This document shows positions 46,069 through 55,769 of a stretch of 64,000 nt of DNA, one piece after another. Numbering within the stretch: the stretch's first letter is position 1; every line of letters starts with the position of its first letter. Source of the stretch: JAJVID01 sp963743425. GTDB taxonomy: Bacteria; Acidobacteriota; Blastocatellia; RBC074. Below the pieces are notes generated by a model that ran no database searches, was not told the origin of the DNA, and was given only the letters and a program-made list of their open reading frames with translations. Both the position numbers and the translations under genes were made by a program. Location of the stretch: the NCBI GenBank assembly GCA_963743425.1, contig CAVUPU010000002.1:124001-188000 (forward strand). Reading direction: 5' to 3'.

Positions 46069-46302
46069 ATAGAAAAATCGCTCCTGCTCCTGGCGTGCGC
46101 GCTGGGATTCCTGCTCCTGCATACCCAACAGGCGCAGGCGCTAAATGGCAACGCCCCAATCATCACTGCCATAACTCCAGCAAATGCTTTCGTTTTTCAG
46201 TCTCCATCCAATTCTAACGAGGTGTACGTGCGGTTGCTTTTCACTCTAACGCCTGGACGCGCGAGGGTCACAGTAACTACCTTGGATGATAAGCAGCGCT
46301 GA
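46069..46302 (+). pseudogene. Remnant of a small secreted protein
   Basis: A 77-codon open stretch reads like a signal peptide followed by a beta-rich segment (KSLLLLACALGFLLLHTQQAQA; APIITAITPANAFVFQ; RARVTVTTLDD) but has no usable start codon: an in-frame stop lies just before it. The rest of the 45991-46665 stretch holds only this and the tRNA fragment. Confidence 0.35.
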
Positions 46303-46491
46303 TCTGACGGGTTGGTTAGTTTGACCGTCAAGCGCCTCTTGCGGATCGAATCGGGGATTTGCTACGATTTTGCTACAAACCGGGCTTCACAGAGATAAAG
46401 ATTGTTCAGTTTTATGCGCTATTCACAAGGCGGAAGCATGGTTTGGATTCAATTATTTGCAGTTTATGGGACTCTATTCAAAATTCCCCGA

Positions 46492-46538
46492 ACTGGCTTT
46501 TAACCAGTGGGTCGCAGGATCGAGTCCTGCACAGCTCA
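46492..46538 (+). other. tRNA-Lys(TTT) 3' fragment, likely old attachment site
   Basis: The sequence folds as the anticodon arm (ACTGG-CTTTTAA-CCAGT, anticodon TTT), a short variable region, the T arm (GCAGG-ATCGAGT-CCTGC) and the start of the acceptor strand (ACAGCTCA). The D arm and 5' acceptor strand are not present upstream, so this is not a working tRNA. Integrating elements commonly duplicate a tRNA 3' end at their border, which is the simplest explanation. Confidence 0.7.
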
Positions 46539-46665
46539 TAAATAAAATCAATTCAGCAGCTTCTTGAGTGCGATCACGCGGTTCCCTTCACGCCGTTGGT
46601 TGAGGAGATCCCCCGCCAGACACATAGGGCCAAGGAAGACCTTCCCCACAGTAGGCAATCTCAAT

Positions 46666-46827
46666 ATGGAATTGACGCGGGAAGAGCGAGAGCAAATCAA
46701 ATCCCACATCGGCGAAATGCTCACTGGCGAGCCGATCACGGACGCCGAGCTTGAGAACCTCGCCAGAGTGTCGCTGAGCCGGGCGGTGTTTGAGTTAATG
46801 AGCCTGACTTTCATTGAATGGCAGTGA
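46666..46827 (+). CDS. Small hypothetical protein
   Basis: A 53-residue acidic helical peptide, MELTREEREQIKSHIGEMLTGEPITDAELENLARVSLSRA and on, ending FIEWQ. The start at 46666 is preferred over the upstream in-frame one, which runs through sequence without coding character. No family is recognised, and support is limited to plausible composition. Confidence 0.4.
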   Translation: MELTREEREQIKSHIGEMLTGEPITDAELENLARVSLSRAVFELMSLTFIEWQ

Positions 46828-46878
46828 AGATGCGGTTGAATAAAGGGAAGAAGGCGCATAAACCATAAGCATAAGTCC

Positions 46879-47103
46879 ATGAAGCTCAATATCAAGCCCT
46901 CGACAGCTTTGGCCGTTGGCGGGATTACGCTCGCCGGCGCATTCTTGTTAATTGCGATCGTCAGCCCGGAGTCTCTCGACGGAATTTTGCGAGCGGACGA
47001 ACAGAGAAGTGACCGAATAAAGAAGGAGATGGAGCGCCAGAAAGGGAGCGACGCCGATGGTCGGTCCGATGCGCCGACCTGGACGAGAGAAAGAGACGAA
47101 TAG
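46879..47103 (+). CDS. Small membrane protein
   Basis: A 74-residue protein with one membrane segment (TALAVGGITLAGAFLLIAIVS) and a charged tail (RADEQRSDRIKKEMERQKGSD). The next frame (47057-47500) overlaps its end, so the two could be halves of one frameshifted gene. Confidence 0.45.
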   Translation: MKLNIKPSTALAVGGITLAGAFLLIAIVSPESLDGILRADEQRSDRIKKEMERQKGSDADGRSDAPTWTRERDE

Positions 47104-47500
47104 CGGCGCCATAACCCCAACTCCTTCGCCCGAGGAAACAGTACCGAAGCCGGAATGCATTTCACGGGATCAAGTCGTCAAAATTATTGGCGCAAGTGAA
47201 GAGGCAAGGGAAGGTCGAGTGCTCGGGATTAGTGTCGCCCCGGATGGAGGTCGGATAATGGTCGCTTACCGGAAGAAGACGTTCCTGGGAATCGGTTCGG
47301 GTGAAAATCAGATTGAAGGCATTCTTCGGCGAGGTTTGAGAAACCGCTTTCCCGATCGTCTTATTAAATCGATGATAGTCCGATCGGATGGGAATAAATC
47401 CGTCCGGCGAGGCGCCCAGAACGTCAATGCCGAAGTTCTCGTAATACAAACCTTGCAGGCCGGGTGCCGATGGCCCTCTGCTTCGGCCGAGCCTCGTTGA
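47057..47500 (+). CDS. Hypothetical protein
   Basis: A 147-residue open frame overlapping the previous one by 47 bp. The middle (RDQVVKIIGASEEAREGRVLGISVAPDGGRIMVAYRKKTFLG) looks like folded protein, while the first 30 residues are Pro/Thr-rich. It may be the continuation of the membrane protein after a frameshift. No family is recognised. Confidence 0.4.
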   Translation: MVGPMRRPGREKETNSGAITPTPSPEETVPKPECISRDQVVKIIGASEEAREGRVLGISVAPDGGRIMVAYRKKTFLGIGSGENQIEGILRRGLRNRFPDRLIKSMIVRSDGNKSVRRGAQNVNAEVLVIQTLQAGCRWPSASAEPR

Positions 47501-47615
47501 GCCGGTTACCTGGCGCCCTTGTTCTCAGTCAGAGTTATCACTCAATCCACCTACCTATTGACATCCGATTGGTAAGCCTTTACCCTCTGCCCTATCGAAC
47601 GACGAGAGGTGAACC

Positions 47616-47948
47616 ATGCGAAAGAAGAAGACAGACATGCTGCAGGGCATGCTCGACCTGCTGATCCTGCGGACGCTGCGACAGGGACCGCTTAACGGCT
47701 GGGACATTATGCAGCGCATCCAGATCGTTTCGGGCGACGTGTTTCGCGTCATCCCCGGATCGCTTTATCCGGCGCTCCACCGGCTGGAGGCCAGTGGTCT
47801 GGTCAAAGCCGAATGGGGGGCTTCGGATAACAACCGGCGCGCGAAGTTCTACAAACTGACCGCCGCCGGGAAGAAACAGCTTGATGCGGAGTGGGAGACC
47901 TGGAAGCGGTTTTCGGGCGCGGTCGAACTGATCCTGCGCGACGCCTGA
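47616..47948 (+). CDS. PadR-family transcriptional regulator
   Basis: A 110-residue winged-helix protein: MLQGMLDLLILRTLRQGPLNGWDIMQRIQ, then the typical GSLYPALHRLEASGLVKAEWG and the wing NNRRAKFYKLTAAGKKQL. PadR regulators of this size commonly precede ADOP permease genes in Acidobacteriota, as here. It probably represses the permease genes that follow, all of which are now damaged. Confidence 0.9.
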   Translation: MRKKKTDMLQGMLDLLILRTLRQGPLNGWDIMQRIQIVSGDVFRVIPGSLYPALHRLEASGLVKAEWGASDNNRRAKFYKLTAAGKKQLDAEWETWKRFSGAVELILRDA

Positions 47949-47978
47949 TCACACAGACGCTGACAGAAGGAGACTGAA

Positions 47979-48353
47979 ATGCTGAGCAGATTGAAGACGG
48001 CGCTGCGGGCGCTGCTGCGCAGGACGCAAGTCGAGCGCGAACTGGATGAAGAACTGCGCTACCACATTGAGCAACAGACCGAGCAGAATATCCGCCTGGG
48101 GATGAATCCAGAGGAGGCGCGCTACGCGGCTCGCAAGGCTTTCGGCGGGGTGGAGCAGGCGAAGGAGCGGAGCCGCGACGCTCGCGGCGTGAGATGGCTT
48201 GAGGATTTTTGGAAGAGATGTGGCGCGAGTTGTTTACTCGCGCATTGTGACAGCGCACGGCCGCGAGTAAACAACTCGCGCCACACATCCTTACTACTGA
48301 AAAACAATCCGTCCAAGCGCTTAGAAATCTTAGCGCTGACAGAAGGGAGCTGA
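47979..48353 (+). pseudogene. ADOP-family permease, N-terminal fragment 1
   Basis: The conserved N-terminal block of acidobacterial ADOP permeases (LKTALRALLRRTQVERELDEELRYHIEQQTEQNIRLGMNPEEAR...AFGGVEQAKERSRDARGVRWLEDFW) is interrupted at about 48217 by a palindromic element and then stops. The membrane and periplasmic parts are gone. Confidence 0.85.
48217..48289. repeat. Palindromic insertion in ADOP fragment 1
   Basis: GATGTGGCGCGAGTTGTTTACTCGCG faces CGCGAGTAAACAACTCGCGCCACACATC across a loop of about 20 bp. The element cuts the permease coding sequence. Confidence 0.85.
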
Positions 48354-48354
48354 A

Positions 48355-51037
48355 ATGCTGAGCATATTGAAGACAGCGCTACGGGCGCTGCTGCGCAGAT
48401 CGCGAGATCGAGCGTGAACTGGATGAGGAACTGCGCTACCACATTGAGCAACAGACCGAGCAGAACATTCGGCTTGGGGATGAATCCGGAAGAGGCGCGC
48501 AGACGCGCGCTCGCAAGGCTTTCGGCGGCGTGGAGCAGGCGAAAGAGCGGAGCCGCGACGCCCGCGGCGTGAGATGGCTGGAAGAGCTTTGGCAAGACCT
48601 GCGCTATGGCGCGCGTATGCTGGTGAAGGCGCCCAACTACACTTTAAATGCCGTCCTGACGCTGGCGGTCGGCATCGGCGCGAACACGGTGATCTTCAGT
48701 ATGGTAAATGCGGTATTGCTGCGCCCGCTTCCATATCACGATCCGGACGGGCTAATGGTGATTCGTGAGACGAAACTACCGGAGACCGCCGACTCCCAGG
48801 TCTCGCCGGGTAACTTCCTCATCTGGCAAAAACAGAACAAAGTGTTTGCGCTCCTCGAAGCTATAACCGTCAAGGATTTTAACTTGATCGCCGAAAACAA
48901 TCCCGAGCGGGTACGTGGCATGCGAGCCACCCATCGTTTCCTCTCCATGCTTGGATTGCGGCCACAGATCGGTCGAGACTTTCTGCCAGATGAAGATCGG
49001 CCCGGACACAACAAGGTGTTGATCCTGAGTTATGCGTTTTGGCAAAGAAGATTCGGCGGCGATCCCGACATCCTGAGCCGAGCCATCACACTCGATGATC
49101 AGAGTTATACGGTGATTGGCGTGATGCCCCCGAACTCGGGCCTCCGGTTTAGAGATACGGATGTTTGGACACCACTGGCGATCACGGCCGAGCAAGCCCA
49201 GCAACATAACTCGCGTTATCTCATGGCTTGTGGACGGCTCAAGCCGGGCGTCACGCTCAAAGAGGCGCGCCTGGAAATGAGTCTGATCGCTGACGGGCTG
49301 GCGAAACAATACCCCGATTCCAATACCGGCTGGAACGTGAAGATCATCTCGTTGCTCGACTATGCCGCCGAATGGGCCAGTCCAAAGTTGCTGCTCCTGC
49401 TTGGCGCTGTCGCTTTCGTGCTTTTGATCGCGTGCGCGAACGTGGCGAACCTGCTGATGGCTCGCGCCGCCGCCCGGCGGAAGGAGCTTGCCATTCGCGC
49501 GGCGTTGGGCGCCGGCCGGTGGCGCATCGTCCGCCAGTTGCTCACTGAGAGCATGTTGTTGTCACTGGCCGGTGGAATTGCAGGAGTGGCGCTGGCCAAC
49601 TGGGGCGTGAAGATTCTGCTGGCGACGTCGGTGATGAACGAATTTAGGCTGCGAGTGATTGATGTTTCTCTCGATAATCGCATGCTCGTCTTTAATCTCG
49701 CGGTCGTGTTGTTGGCGGGATGCGTGGTTGGGATCGTTCCCGCGTTGCAGGCGTCCAGGCCGAGCATGAACGAGATGCTGAAAGACGCCGGGCACGGCTC
49801 GACCGGGGGACGGCGTCAACAGTTCATTCGCAACGCACTGGGCGTGCTTGAAGTCGCGATGTCGGTTGTCCTGTTGATTGGGGCCGGATTGATGATCAGG
49901 AGCTTTATCCGCTTGCAACAGGTCGATCCTGGTTTCGATCCAAGCAACGCGCGGACAGTGTCGTTATCATTGCCAAAGAAGAAGTACCCGGAAAAAGAGC
50001 GACAGGCCGCCTTCTATACACAGTTAATCGAGAGGGTCGCATCTTTGCCTGGTGTGCAGATCGCAGGCGCGGCTTGCGCCGTTCCATTTAACGGTGGCCA
50101 TTTTGGCGACTTTGAAGAAGGATTCAAGTTTCTGAACCAGGGATTCAGGATAGAGGGCCGCGCGCCTTACCAGGCGGGACATTAGCCTCGCTCCGAATAC
50201 TCGTCGGTAAGCCCTGATTACTTTAAAGCCATTGGGATTCCTCTGTTGAGAGGCCGACACTTCACCGAGCGCGATACAAAAGGCGCCGCGCGCGTCGCCA
50301 TCATCAACAATACAATGGCGAAGAAGTTTTTCCCGGATGAAGATCCAGTTGGCAAGCGCCTTCAATTGACCGGCGGGCAGACGAACGAGGATGAAGTTTA
50401 TAGTGAGATCGTCGGTGTCGTCGGTGATGTGAAAAATTATGGTCTGCATCTGGAGACCCCCGCGCAGATCTATGAACCATACACACAGCAGCCTTTCCCT
50501 TTCATGACGCTTGTCTTGCGCGCCGACGGCGATCCGATCGGCCTGAATGAAGCGATACGCAACGAAATCCTGAATCTTGATAGAGAGCAGCCTGTCGCCA
50601 GCATATTTATGCTCGACCGACTCGTTTCGGCCTCAACCGCCAACCAACAATCTTTAGGACTGCTGTTCGGAACCTTCGCGGCAGTCGCCGTGGTATTGGC
50701 GGCGGTTGGCCTGTACGGCGTGATGTCTTACGCGGTCGCGCTTCGTACGCAGGAGATCGGAATCCGAATGGCATTGGGCGCAAAGCGTCCGGATGTGCTC
50801 CTGTTGATTTTGCGCCATGGCGCTCGGCTCACGCTCTGCGGAGTACTTATCGGCCTGTTCGCGGCATGGGCGGTGACGCGCCTGCTGATAAACCTTCTAC
50901 ACAACGTAAGCGCGACTGACCCCCTGACATTCATAGGGGTTTCGCTCTTGTTAATCGGCGTTGCGATGCTGGCCTGTTTCCTGCCCGCGCGCAGAGCGAC
51001 GAGAGTCGATCCGCTGGTAGCTCTGAAATACGAATGA
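48355..51037 (+). pseudogene. ADOP-family permease 2, broken by indels and a nonsense codon
   Basis: A nearly complete MacB-like permease of about 890 codons. The first 60 codons carry a one-base insertion (TCGCGAGATCGAG) and a two-base insertion (GCGCAGACGCGCG) that together restore the frame. The body is intact (MLVKAPNYTLNAVLTLAVGIGANTVIF; LLLLLGAVAFVLLIACANVANLLMARAAARRKELAIRAALGAGRW) until an in-frame TAG at 50183-50185 between EGRAPYQAGH and PRSEYSS. The same frame then continues to the C-terminal membrane helices and ends PARRATRVDPLVALKYE. ADOP proteins are permease subunits of macrolide-exporter type or mechanotransmission systems; this one should be inactive unless the stop is suppressed. 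Confidence 0.88.
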
Positions 51038-51061
51038 TTGGCCGCCACCAAGGAGATCAAT

Positions 51062-53090
51062 ATGCTGGGCAATTTGAGGACGCGTCTACGCGCGCTGTTG
51101 CGCAAATCGGAGATGGAGCGCGAACTGGACGAGGAGTTGCGCTACCACATCGAACAACAGACCGAGCAGAACATACGGTTGGGAATGAATCCGGAAGAGG
51201 CGCGATCTGCGGCTCACAAAGCTTTCGGCGGGGTGGAGCAGGCTAAGGAGCGGAGCCGTGACTCTCGCGGCGTGAGATGGCTTGAAGACATTTGGCAAGA
51301 CCTGCGCTATGGCGCGCGAATGCTGGTGAAGAACCCAGGCTTCACGTTGATTGCCGTGATAACGCTGGCTCTGGGTATTGGCGCTAACACAGCGATCTTT
51401 AGCGTGGTGAATGCAGTACTGTTGCGTCCATTGCCTTACCCGGAATCTGACCGGCTGGTGCGGCTGAGCGAGATCGGGCCGGATGGGTCGGATGGCCCCA
51501 TCTCATACCTCAACTTCACCGATTGGCGAGCGCAGCAAACGGTGTTCGAGCATATGGGGCTATACCAGTGGCCGACTTACAACCTTACCGGAAACGGCGA
51601 GCCGCTCCGATTGTCAGCCGGCCACATCGCCGCGGGCGTCTTTGCCGCGCTGCGAGCGCAGCCCGCGCTGGGCCGGGTCTTCACGACTGAGGAAGACAAA
51701 CCGGGCGCCCCGCGGGTGGTAGTGTTGAGTCACGAGCTTTGGCAGAGCCGGTTCGGGAGCGATCCGGGCATCGTGAATCAAACGATTGCGCTCGGCGGCC
51801 CTTGGCGCAAGCCGCTGGCGCATCATCCGCCAATTGCTCAGCGAAAGTGTGTTGCTTGCGGGCATTGGCGGCGCGGCTGGCCTGCTCCTCGCGCAATGGA
51901 GTCTGAGCCTGATTGTGACCCTCGGTCAGAACGGCTTGCCGCGTACGGGCGAGATCAGACTCGATGGTCGCGTCTTGCTGTTCTCCGCCGTTGTAGCCTT
52001 GCTCGCGGGCATTCTATTCGGGCTGGCTCCGGCGTGGCAGACGAGTCAAATGGAATTGCAGAGCGCGCTCAAGGAGACGGCTCGTGGATCGAACGGGAGG
52101 ACGGGCGCAGTTGCGCCACTGGCTGGTCGTGGCGGAAGTCGCGCTGACGCTCATGCTGCTGGCCGGCGCGGGCCTGCTGTTGCGCAGTTTTTACCAGTTG
52201 CAACAGGTCGATCCCGGTTTTGATTACCAGCGCGTCCTGACTTTTCGAATGAGCCTGCCGGAACGGAAGTATCCGAACCCGGATGCGCGCAGCGGCTTTC
52301 ACCAGAGCCTGGTGGCCAGACTACGCGCGCTGCCCGGTGTAGAGGCGGCTAGCGTCGCGGCGCGGCTTCCACTGGGTACTCTCAGTTGGTCCACGTCTTT
52401 TCTGATCGAGGGGCGACCGGAGCCGCCGCCGTCTGAACGTCCTGAGATGGAAGGGCATCTTGCCGGCCCGGACTATTTCAGGGTGATGGGAATTCCGGTG
52501 CTGCGTGGCCGGGCTTTCACCGAACAGGACAATCGCGAACACGTTCGCGGTACGCCTCGGGAGCAGTCGGAGGACGCGATGTTGAACGTGATCATCGTGG
52601 ATGAGGAATTCGCGCGGCGCTATTTCGCCAACGAAGACCCCATCGGCAAGCAAGTCCGCCTCCCCTGGGGGCCCAGGGAGCTAAACCCGGTAATGACGGT
52701 CGTCGGAATGGTGAAACGGGTTCGGGAGGGACGGCTCAGCGAGCAGGGCGGGAATGCGCAGGCGTATCTTTCGGCCATCCAGCGGCCGGATGGGAACATG
52801 TCTGTAGTAATGGCATCCGAATGGCGTTGGGCGCGCAAGCCAGTGATGTGCTCAAAATGATCTTGCGGCAAGGGCTGGCGCTGCTATTTATCGGCATCGC
52901 CATCGGTTTGGCTGGCGCTTTCGCGCTGACCCGCGCAATGACGAGCTTGTTATTCGAGGTGAGCGCCACTGACCCGCTGACGTTTATAGCGATCGCCTTG
53001 CTGCTGACGATGGTTGCCTTGTTGGCCTGCTATTTACCAGCGCGGAGGGCGACGAGAGTAGATCCGATAATGGCTCTCCACAATGAGTAA
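51062..53090 (+). pseudogene. ADOP-family permease 3 with deletions and frameshifts
   Basis: The N-terminal half is open (NLRTRLRALLRKSEMERELDEELRYHIEQQ...LGIGANTAIFSVVNAVLLRPLPYPESDRL...NQTIALGG). A deletion at about 51797 removes part of the periplasmic domain and shifts frame into ASRWRIIRQLLSESVLLAGIGGAAGLLLAQW. A further shift occurs near 52090, and another deletion near 52815 joins the second periplasmic part to ASDVLKMILRQGLALLFIGIAIGLAG. The end PARRATRVDPIMALHNE is intact. All three permeases behind the PadR gene are therefore decayed. Confidence 0.85.
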
Positions 53091-53159
53091 ATCGGTATCG
53101 GCGGTGGCGATGATCGCGTCGAGCAGCGCCGTTCCTCCGCTCGCGTAAAGCTCGCCGAT

Positions 53160-53357
53160 TTGCCCTGCCTGACAACTTATCGTCTTTCATTTTTCCTCCA
53201 GCATGGGGATTTTACCGTCACCGAGTCGATGTGGCACAATGAAACCGTCATCTTCGACAAAGTCAACGCGACCTGGAAAGATTTCTGCGCGAAGACGCTC
53301 GCATTCCAGGCGCCGAACGATATTGACCTGGTCATTCCTCAGGAGGCCAGTCGTTAA
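53160..53357 (+). pseudogene. Unidentified coding remnant
   Basis: The frame ending at 53357 reads DFTVTESMWHNETVIFDKV then FCAKTLAFQAPNDIDLVIP and looks like the C-terminal end of a real protein, but no sensible start or upstream part exists between it and the permease remnant. I do not recognise the family. Confidence 0.4.
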
Positions 53358-53437
53358 TCGGAAGAACTTTCGAGACACCCCCTTCCAGTTCCACTCCAAA
53401 TGGAGATGCTCTGGCAGGAAAAAAAGTAGGGCTTAAT

Positions 53438-54469
53438 ATGCACGACGGCAATATCCCGATCTTTAGAGCGCAAGAGGTGAAAGAGTCCCTTCAGGGACGG
53501 GAGCTTGAGTTGATTGAGATCGTGAGGAAAGCGTATCTAACTCACGCCACGGGCGATACGGTGTTGCCGCATTCCGTCTTTTTGCGTTTCCCGGACGCCA
53601 GCCGAAATCGCGTGATCGCTTTGCCGGCCTATCTCGGTGGGGAGTTTCAGGTCGCAGGTCTCAAATGGATCTCTTCTTTCCCTGGGAATCTCGATCGAGG
53701 GCTTGACCGCGCTTCAGCCGTCTTGATTTTAAATTCGTTGACTACTGGCAAACCCATGGCAATGATGGAGGGCTCGATTATCAGTAGTATCCGAACGGCC
53801 GCCAGCGCCTCGTTGGCGGCTAAAAGTTTATGCGCCGGCGATCCGAACCCTGAGTTCGGGATCATCGGATGCGGTCACATAAACTTTCAGACAGTGCGTT
53901 TCGTATCGGCAGCTTCTCCTCAGATCGATCGGCTGGTAATCTACGATATGTCTCGTTCGCGGGCAGAGCGTTTCAAAGATCTTTGCCAGCGCTTGTTTGA
54001 GGAGATGGAGGTCGAGGTGGCCTCAAACCCTGGCGAAGTTTTACGCCGATGCTCTCTGATTTCGATAGCGACGACGGCCGCGGCCCCGCATATTTTCGAT
54101 CTCTCAGCATGCCGGCCGGGCAGTGTGATCTTGCATGTGTCGCTGAGAGATCTTTCACCGGAGGTGATCCTCAACTGCGACAACGTCGTGGATGATATCG
54201 ATCACGTCTGTCGCGAGCAAACCTCATTACATTTAGCTGAACAGCTGACTGGCAACAGAAATTTTATTCGATGTACCCTCGCGGATGTCCTTTTAGGAAA
54301 GTCGCCCTCCAGAGTGGATCCTCCTGGCATTGCGATCTTTAGTCCATTCGGTTTAGGCATTCTGGATCTGGCGGTCGGCAGCCTGACGCTCAAACTCGGA
54401 TTATCGCAAGGCAGAGGGATCGTCGTGAGTGATTTTCTGCCCGATTCATGGACCAACAGCCAGCAGTAG
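53438..54469 (+). CDS. sbnB: SbnB-like dehydrogenase (ornithine cyclodeaminase family)
   Basis: A 343-residue protein of the ornithine cyclodeaminase/mu-crystallin family: VAGLKWISSFPGNLDRGLDRASAVLILNSLTTGKPMAMMEGSIISSIRTAASASLAAKSL, then an NAD-binding loop in FGIIGCGHINFQTVRF. The wording WISSFPGN and MEGSIIS-RTAA fits SbnB-type enzymes, which oxidise N-(1-amino-1-carboxyl-2-ethyl)-glutamate to give 2,3-diaminopropionate for siderophores and other nonribosomal peptides. The partner SbnA is not in the window. A thioesterase tail lies just downstream, which supports a former or split nonribosomal-peptide locus. Confidence 0.82.
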   Translation: MHDGNIPIFRAQEVKESLQGRELELIEIVRKAYLTHATGDTVLPHSVFLRFPDASRNRVIALPAYLGGEFQVAGLKWISSFPGNLDRGLDRASAVLILNSLTTGKPMAMMEGSIISSIRTAASASLAAKSLCAGDPNPEFGIIGCGHINFQTVRFVSAASPQIDRLVIYDMSRSRAERFKDLCQRLFEEMEVEVASNPGEVLRRCSLISIATTAAAPHIFDLSACRPGSVILHVSLRDLSPEVILNCDNVVDDIDHVCREQTSLHLAEQLTGNRNFIRCTLADVLLGKSPSRVDPPGIAIFSPFGLGILDLAVGSLTLKLGLSQGRGIVVSDFLPDSWTNSQQ

Positions 54470-54538
54470 ATCCTGAGATATGCCCTGCCCACAATACGAT
54501 CCAGGGAAGAGCAGACCATTTCTCGATTCGCATTGCGG

Positions 54539-54685
54539 ATGCTGGCAGGAGATCATTTCTTTCTACAGTCGTCTGAAACTCTGTTACTGAGATTGCTAGC
54601 TCAGGAATTATCTGAGGTTATGACTCTTTCTCTTCAAAATCTTGGTCAACCTGATGATCAAGACATTATAAAGAATCAAACATGA
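54539..54685 (+). pseudogene. Type II thioesterase C-terminal remnant
   Basis: The 48 codons from the ATG at 54539 read MLAGDHFFLQSSETLLLRLLAQELSE and on to DIIKNQT. With the preceding FALR, this matches the C-terminal FxLRxFPGDHFFL signature of type II thioesterases of nonribosomal peptide clusters. The catalytic Ser region is missing, so only the end of the gene remains. It stops 12 bp before the metallophosphoesterase start, as if the two had been one operon. Confidence 0.5.
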
Positions 54686-54697
54686 GGCGAGGAATCC

Positions 54698-55462
54698 ATG
54701 CGCATTTTCGCTTTCTCCGACCTACACACGGACTTTGCCGAAAACCGCCGCCGGTTACAGCAGATCTCGTCAATATGCTATCTTCAAGACGTTATTGTCG
54801 TGGCCGGTGATATTGCTGATGATCTGCAGATCATTGCCTGGACTCTTCTAGCGCTGCGGTCAAAATTCGGTAAAGTGTTTTATGTTCCCGGCAATCATGA
54901 GTTGTGGGTGCGCAACGCCCCTGACAATTCTATCGAGAAGTTTCGACAAATTCTTTCCTTATGTGATGAGATAGGGATTTACACGCGGCCCGGCAGAGCG
55001 GGGGAGACCTGGATTATCCCGCTCTTCTCCTGGTATGACTCCAGTTATGATGACGACCACAGCGCGGATGTCTCTTCGCTAGAGGGATGGGCCGATTTCT
55101 ATTTCTGCAAATGGCCGGTCGAGATGGAATCCGTCTCGGAATACTTTCTCAGCCTCAATGAATCGCGGATCAAGGAATATGACGGCCCCGTGATTACCTT
55201 GTCGCATTTCCTGCCGCGGCGCGAGTTGCTGCCTGCCGTAGAAATGCTCAGGTTTAAAGGGCTGCCGCTGGTGGCCGGCGCGCCGGCGCTGGATCGTCAG
55301 ATCAGGGCGCTCAATGCGGTGATCCACGTTTTCGGACACAGCCATATCAACTTTGACCGGGTGATTGAAGGAGTCAGATACGTTCATCATGTCTTCGATT
55401 ATCCGAGAGGGGCGGGGTGGTCGAAAGACCCTTTGAAGCAGATTTGGGAAACCGTGGTGTAG
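54698..55462 (+). CDS. Calcineurin-like metallophosphoesterase
   Basis: A 254-residue cytoplasmic protein with the complete two-metal site: FSDLHTDF, VVAGDIADD, VPGNHELW, TLSHFLP and FGHSHINFD. It hydrolyses phosphoester bonds; the substrate cannot be told. It lies after the SbnB-like gene and the thioesterase remnant and 79 bp before the small gene at 55542, all on one strand, so it may belong to the same secondary-metabolite locus. Confidence 0.88.
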   Translation: MRIFAFSDLHTDFAENRRRLQQISSICYLQDVIVVAGDIADDLQIIAWTLLALRSKFGKVFYVPGNHELWVRNAPDNSIEKFRQILSLCDEIGIYTRPGRAGETWIIPLFSWYDSSYDDDHSADVSSLEGWADFYFCKWPVEMESVSEYFLSLNESRIKEYDGPVITLSHFLPRRELLPAVEMLRFKGLPLVAGAPALDRQIRALNAVIHVFGHSHINFDRVIEGVRYVHHVFDYPRGAGWSKDPLKQIWETVV

Positions 55463-55541
55463 GCTGTGCCGACCGCCGAAGGAAAGAGACGTGATCGACA
55501 AGTCGTCAGATCAGAAATAACACTTCAAGGAGGAATATTCG

Positions 55542-55757
55542 ATGTCTTATAAAGTCTATTTGTATAACATCCCCAAAGTTTCAGAAGACGGTAAGCAAGC
55601 AATTCCTGTCCCTGGCAATCAGGTGAAGGAGTTCGACGGCGTCGATGATGCAAAGACATTTGCCGCTGAACATAAGAACAGCTTCGACCGGGTTGTGCTT
55701 ATGCAGGAAGACAACGAGGGGCAAAAGATGGTCGTGAGATACGTGGATGGTTTGTAA
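55542..55757 (+). CDS. Small hypothetical protein
   Basis: A 71-residue protein, MSYKVYLYNIPKVSEDGKQAIPV... ending MVVRYVDGL, behind a good AAGGAGGA site. It looks like a small alpha/beta domain without Cys or a membrane segment. It follows the phosphoesterase; no family is recognised. Confidence 0.65.
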   Translation: MSYKVYLYNIPKVSEDGKQAIPVPGNQVKEFDGVDDAKTFAAEHKNSFDRVVLMQEDNEGQKMVVRYVDGL

Positions 55758-55769
55758 CACAAATTTGGT

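Noticed and set aside
46492..46538. Functional tRNA-Lys gene
   Set aside because: The D arm and 5' acceptor strand are missing, so only a 3' fragment exists.
46359..46567. Small genes of 60-65 codons around the tRNA fragment
   Set aside because: They read through the tRNA fragment and have no coding character.
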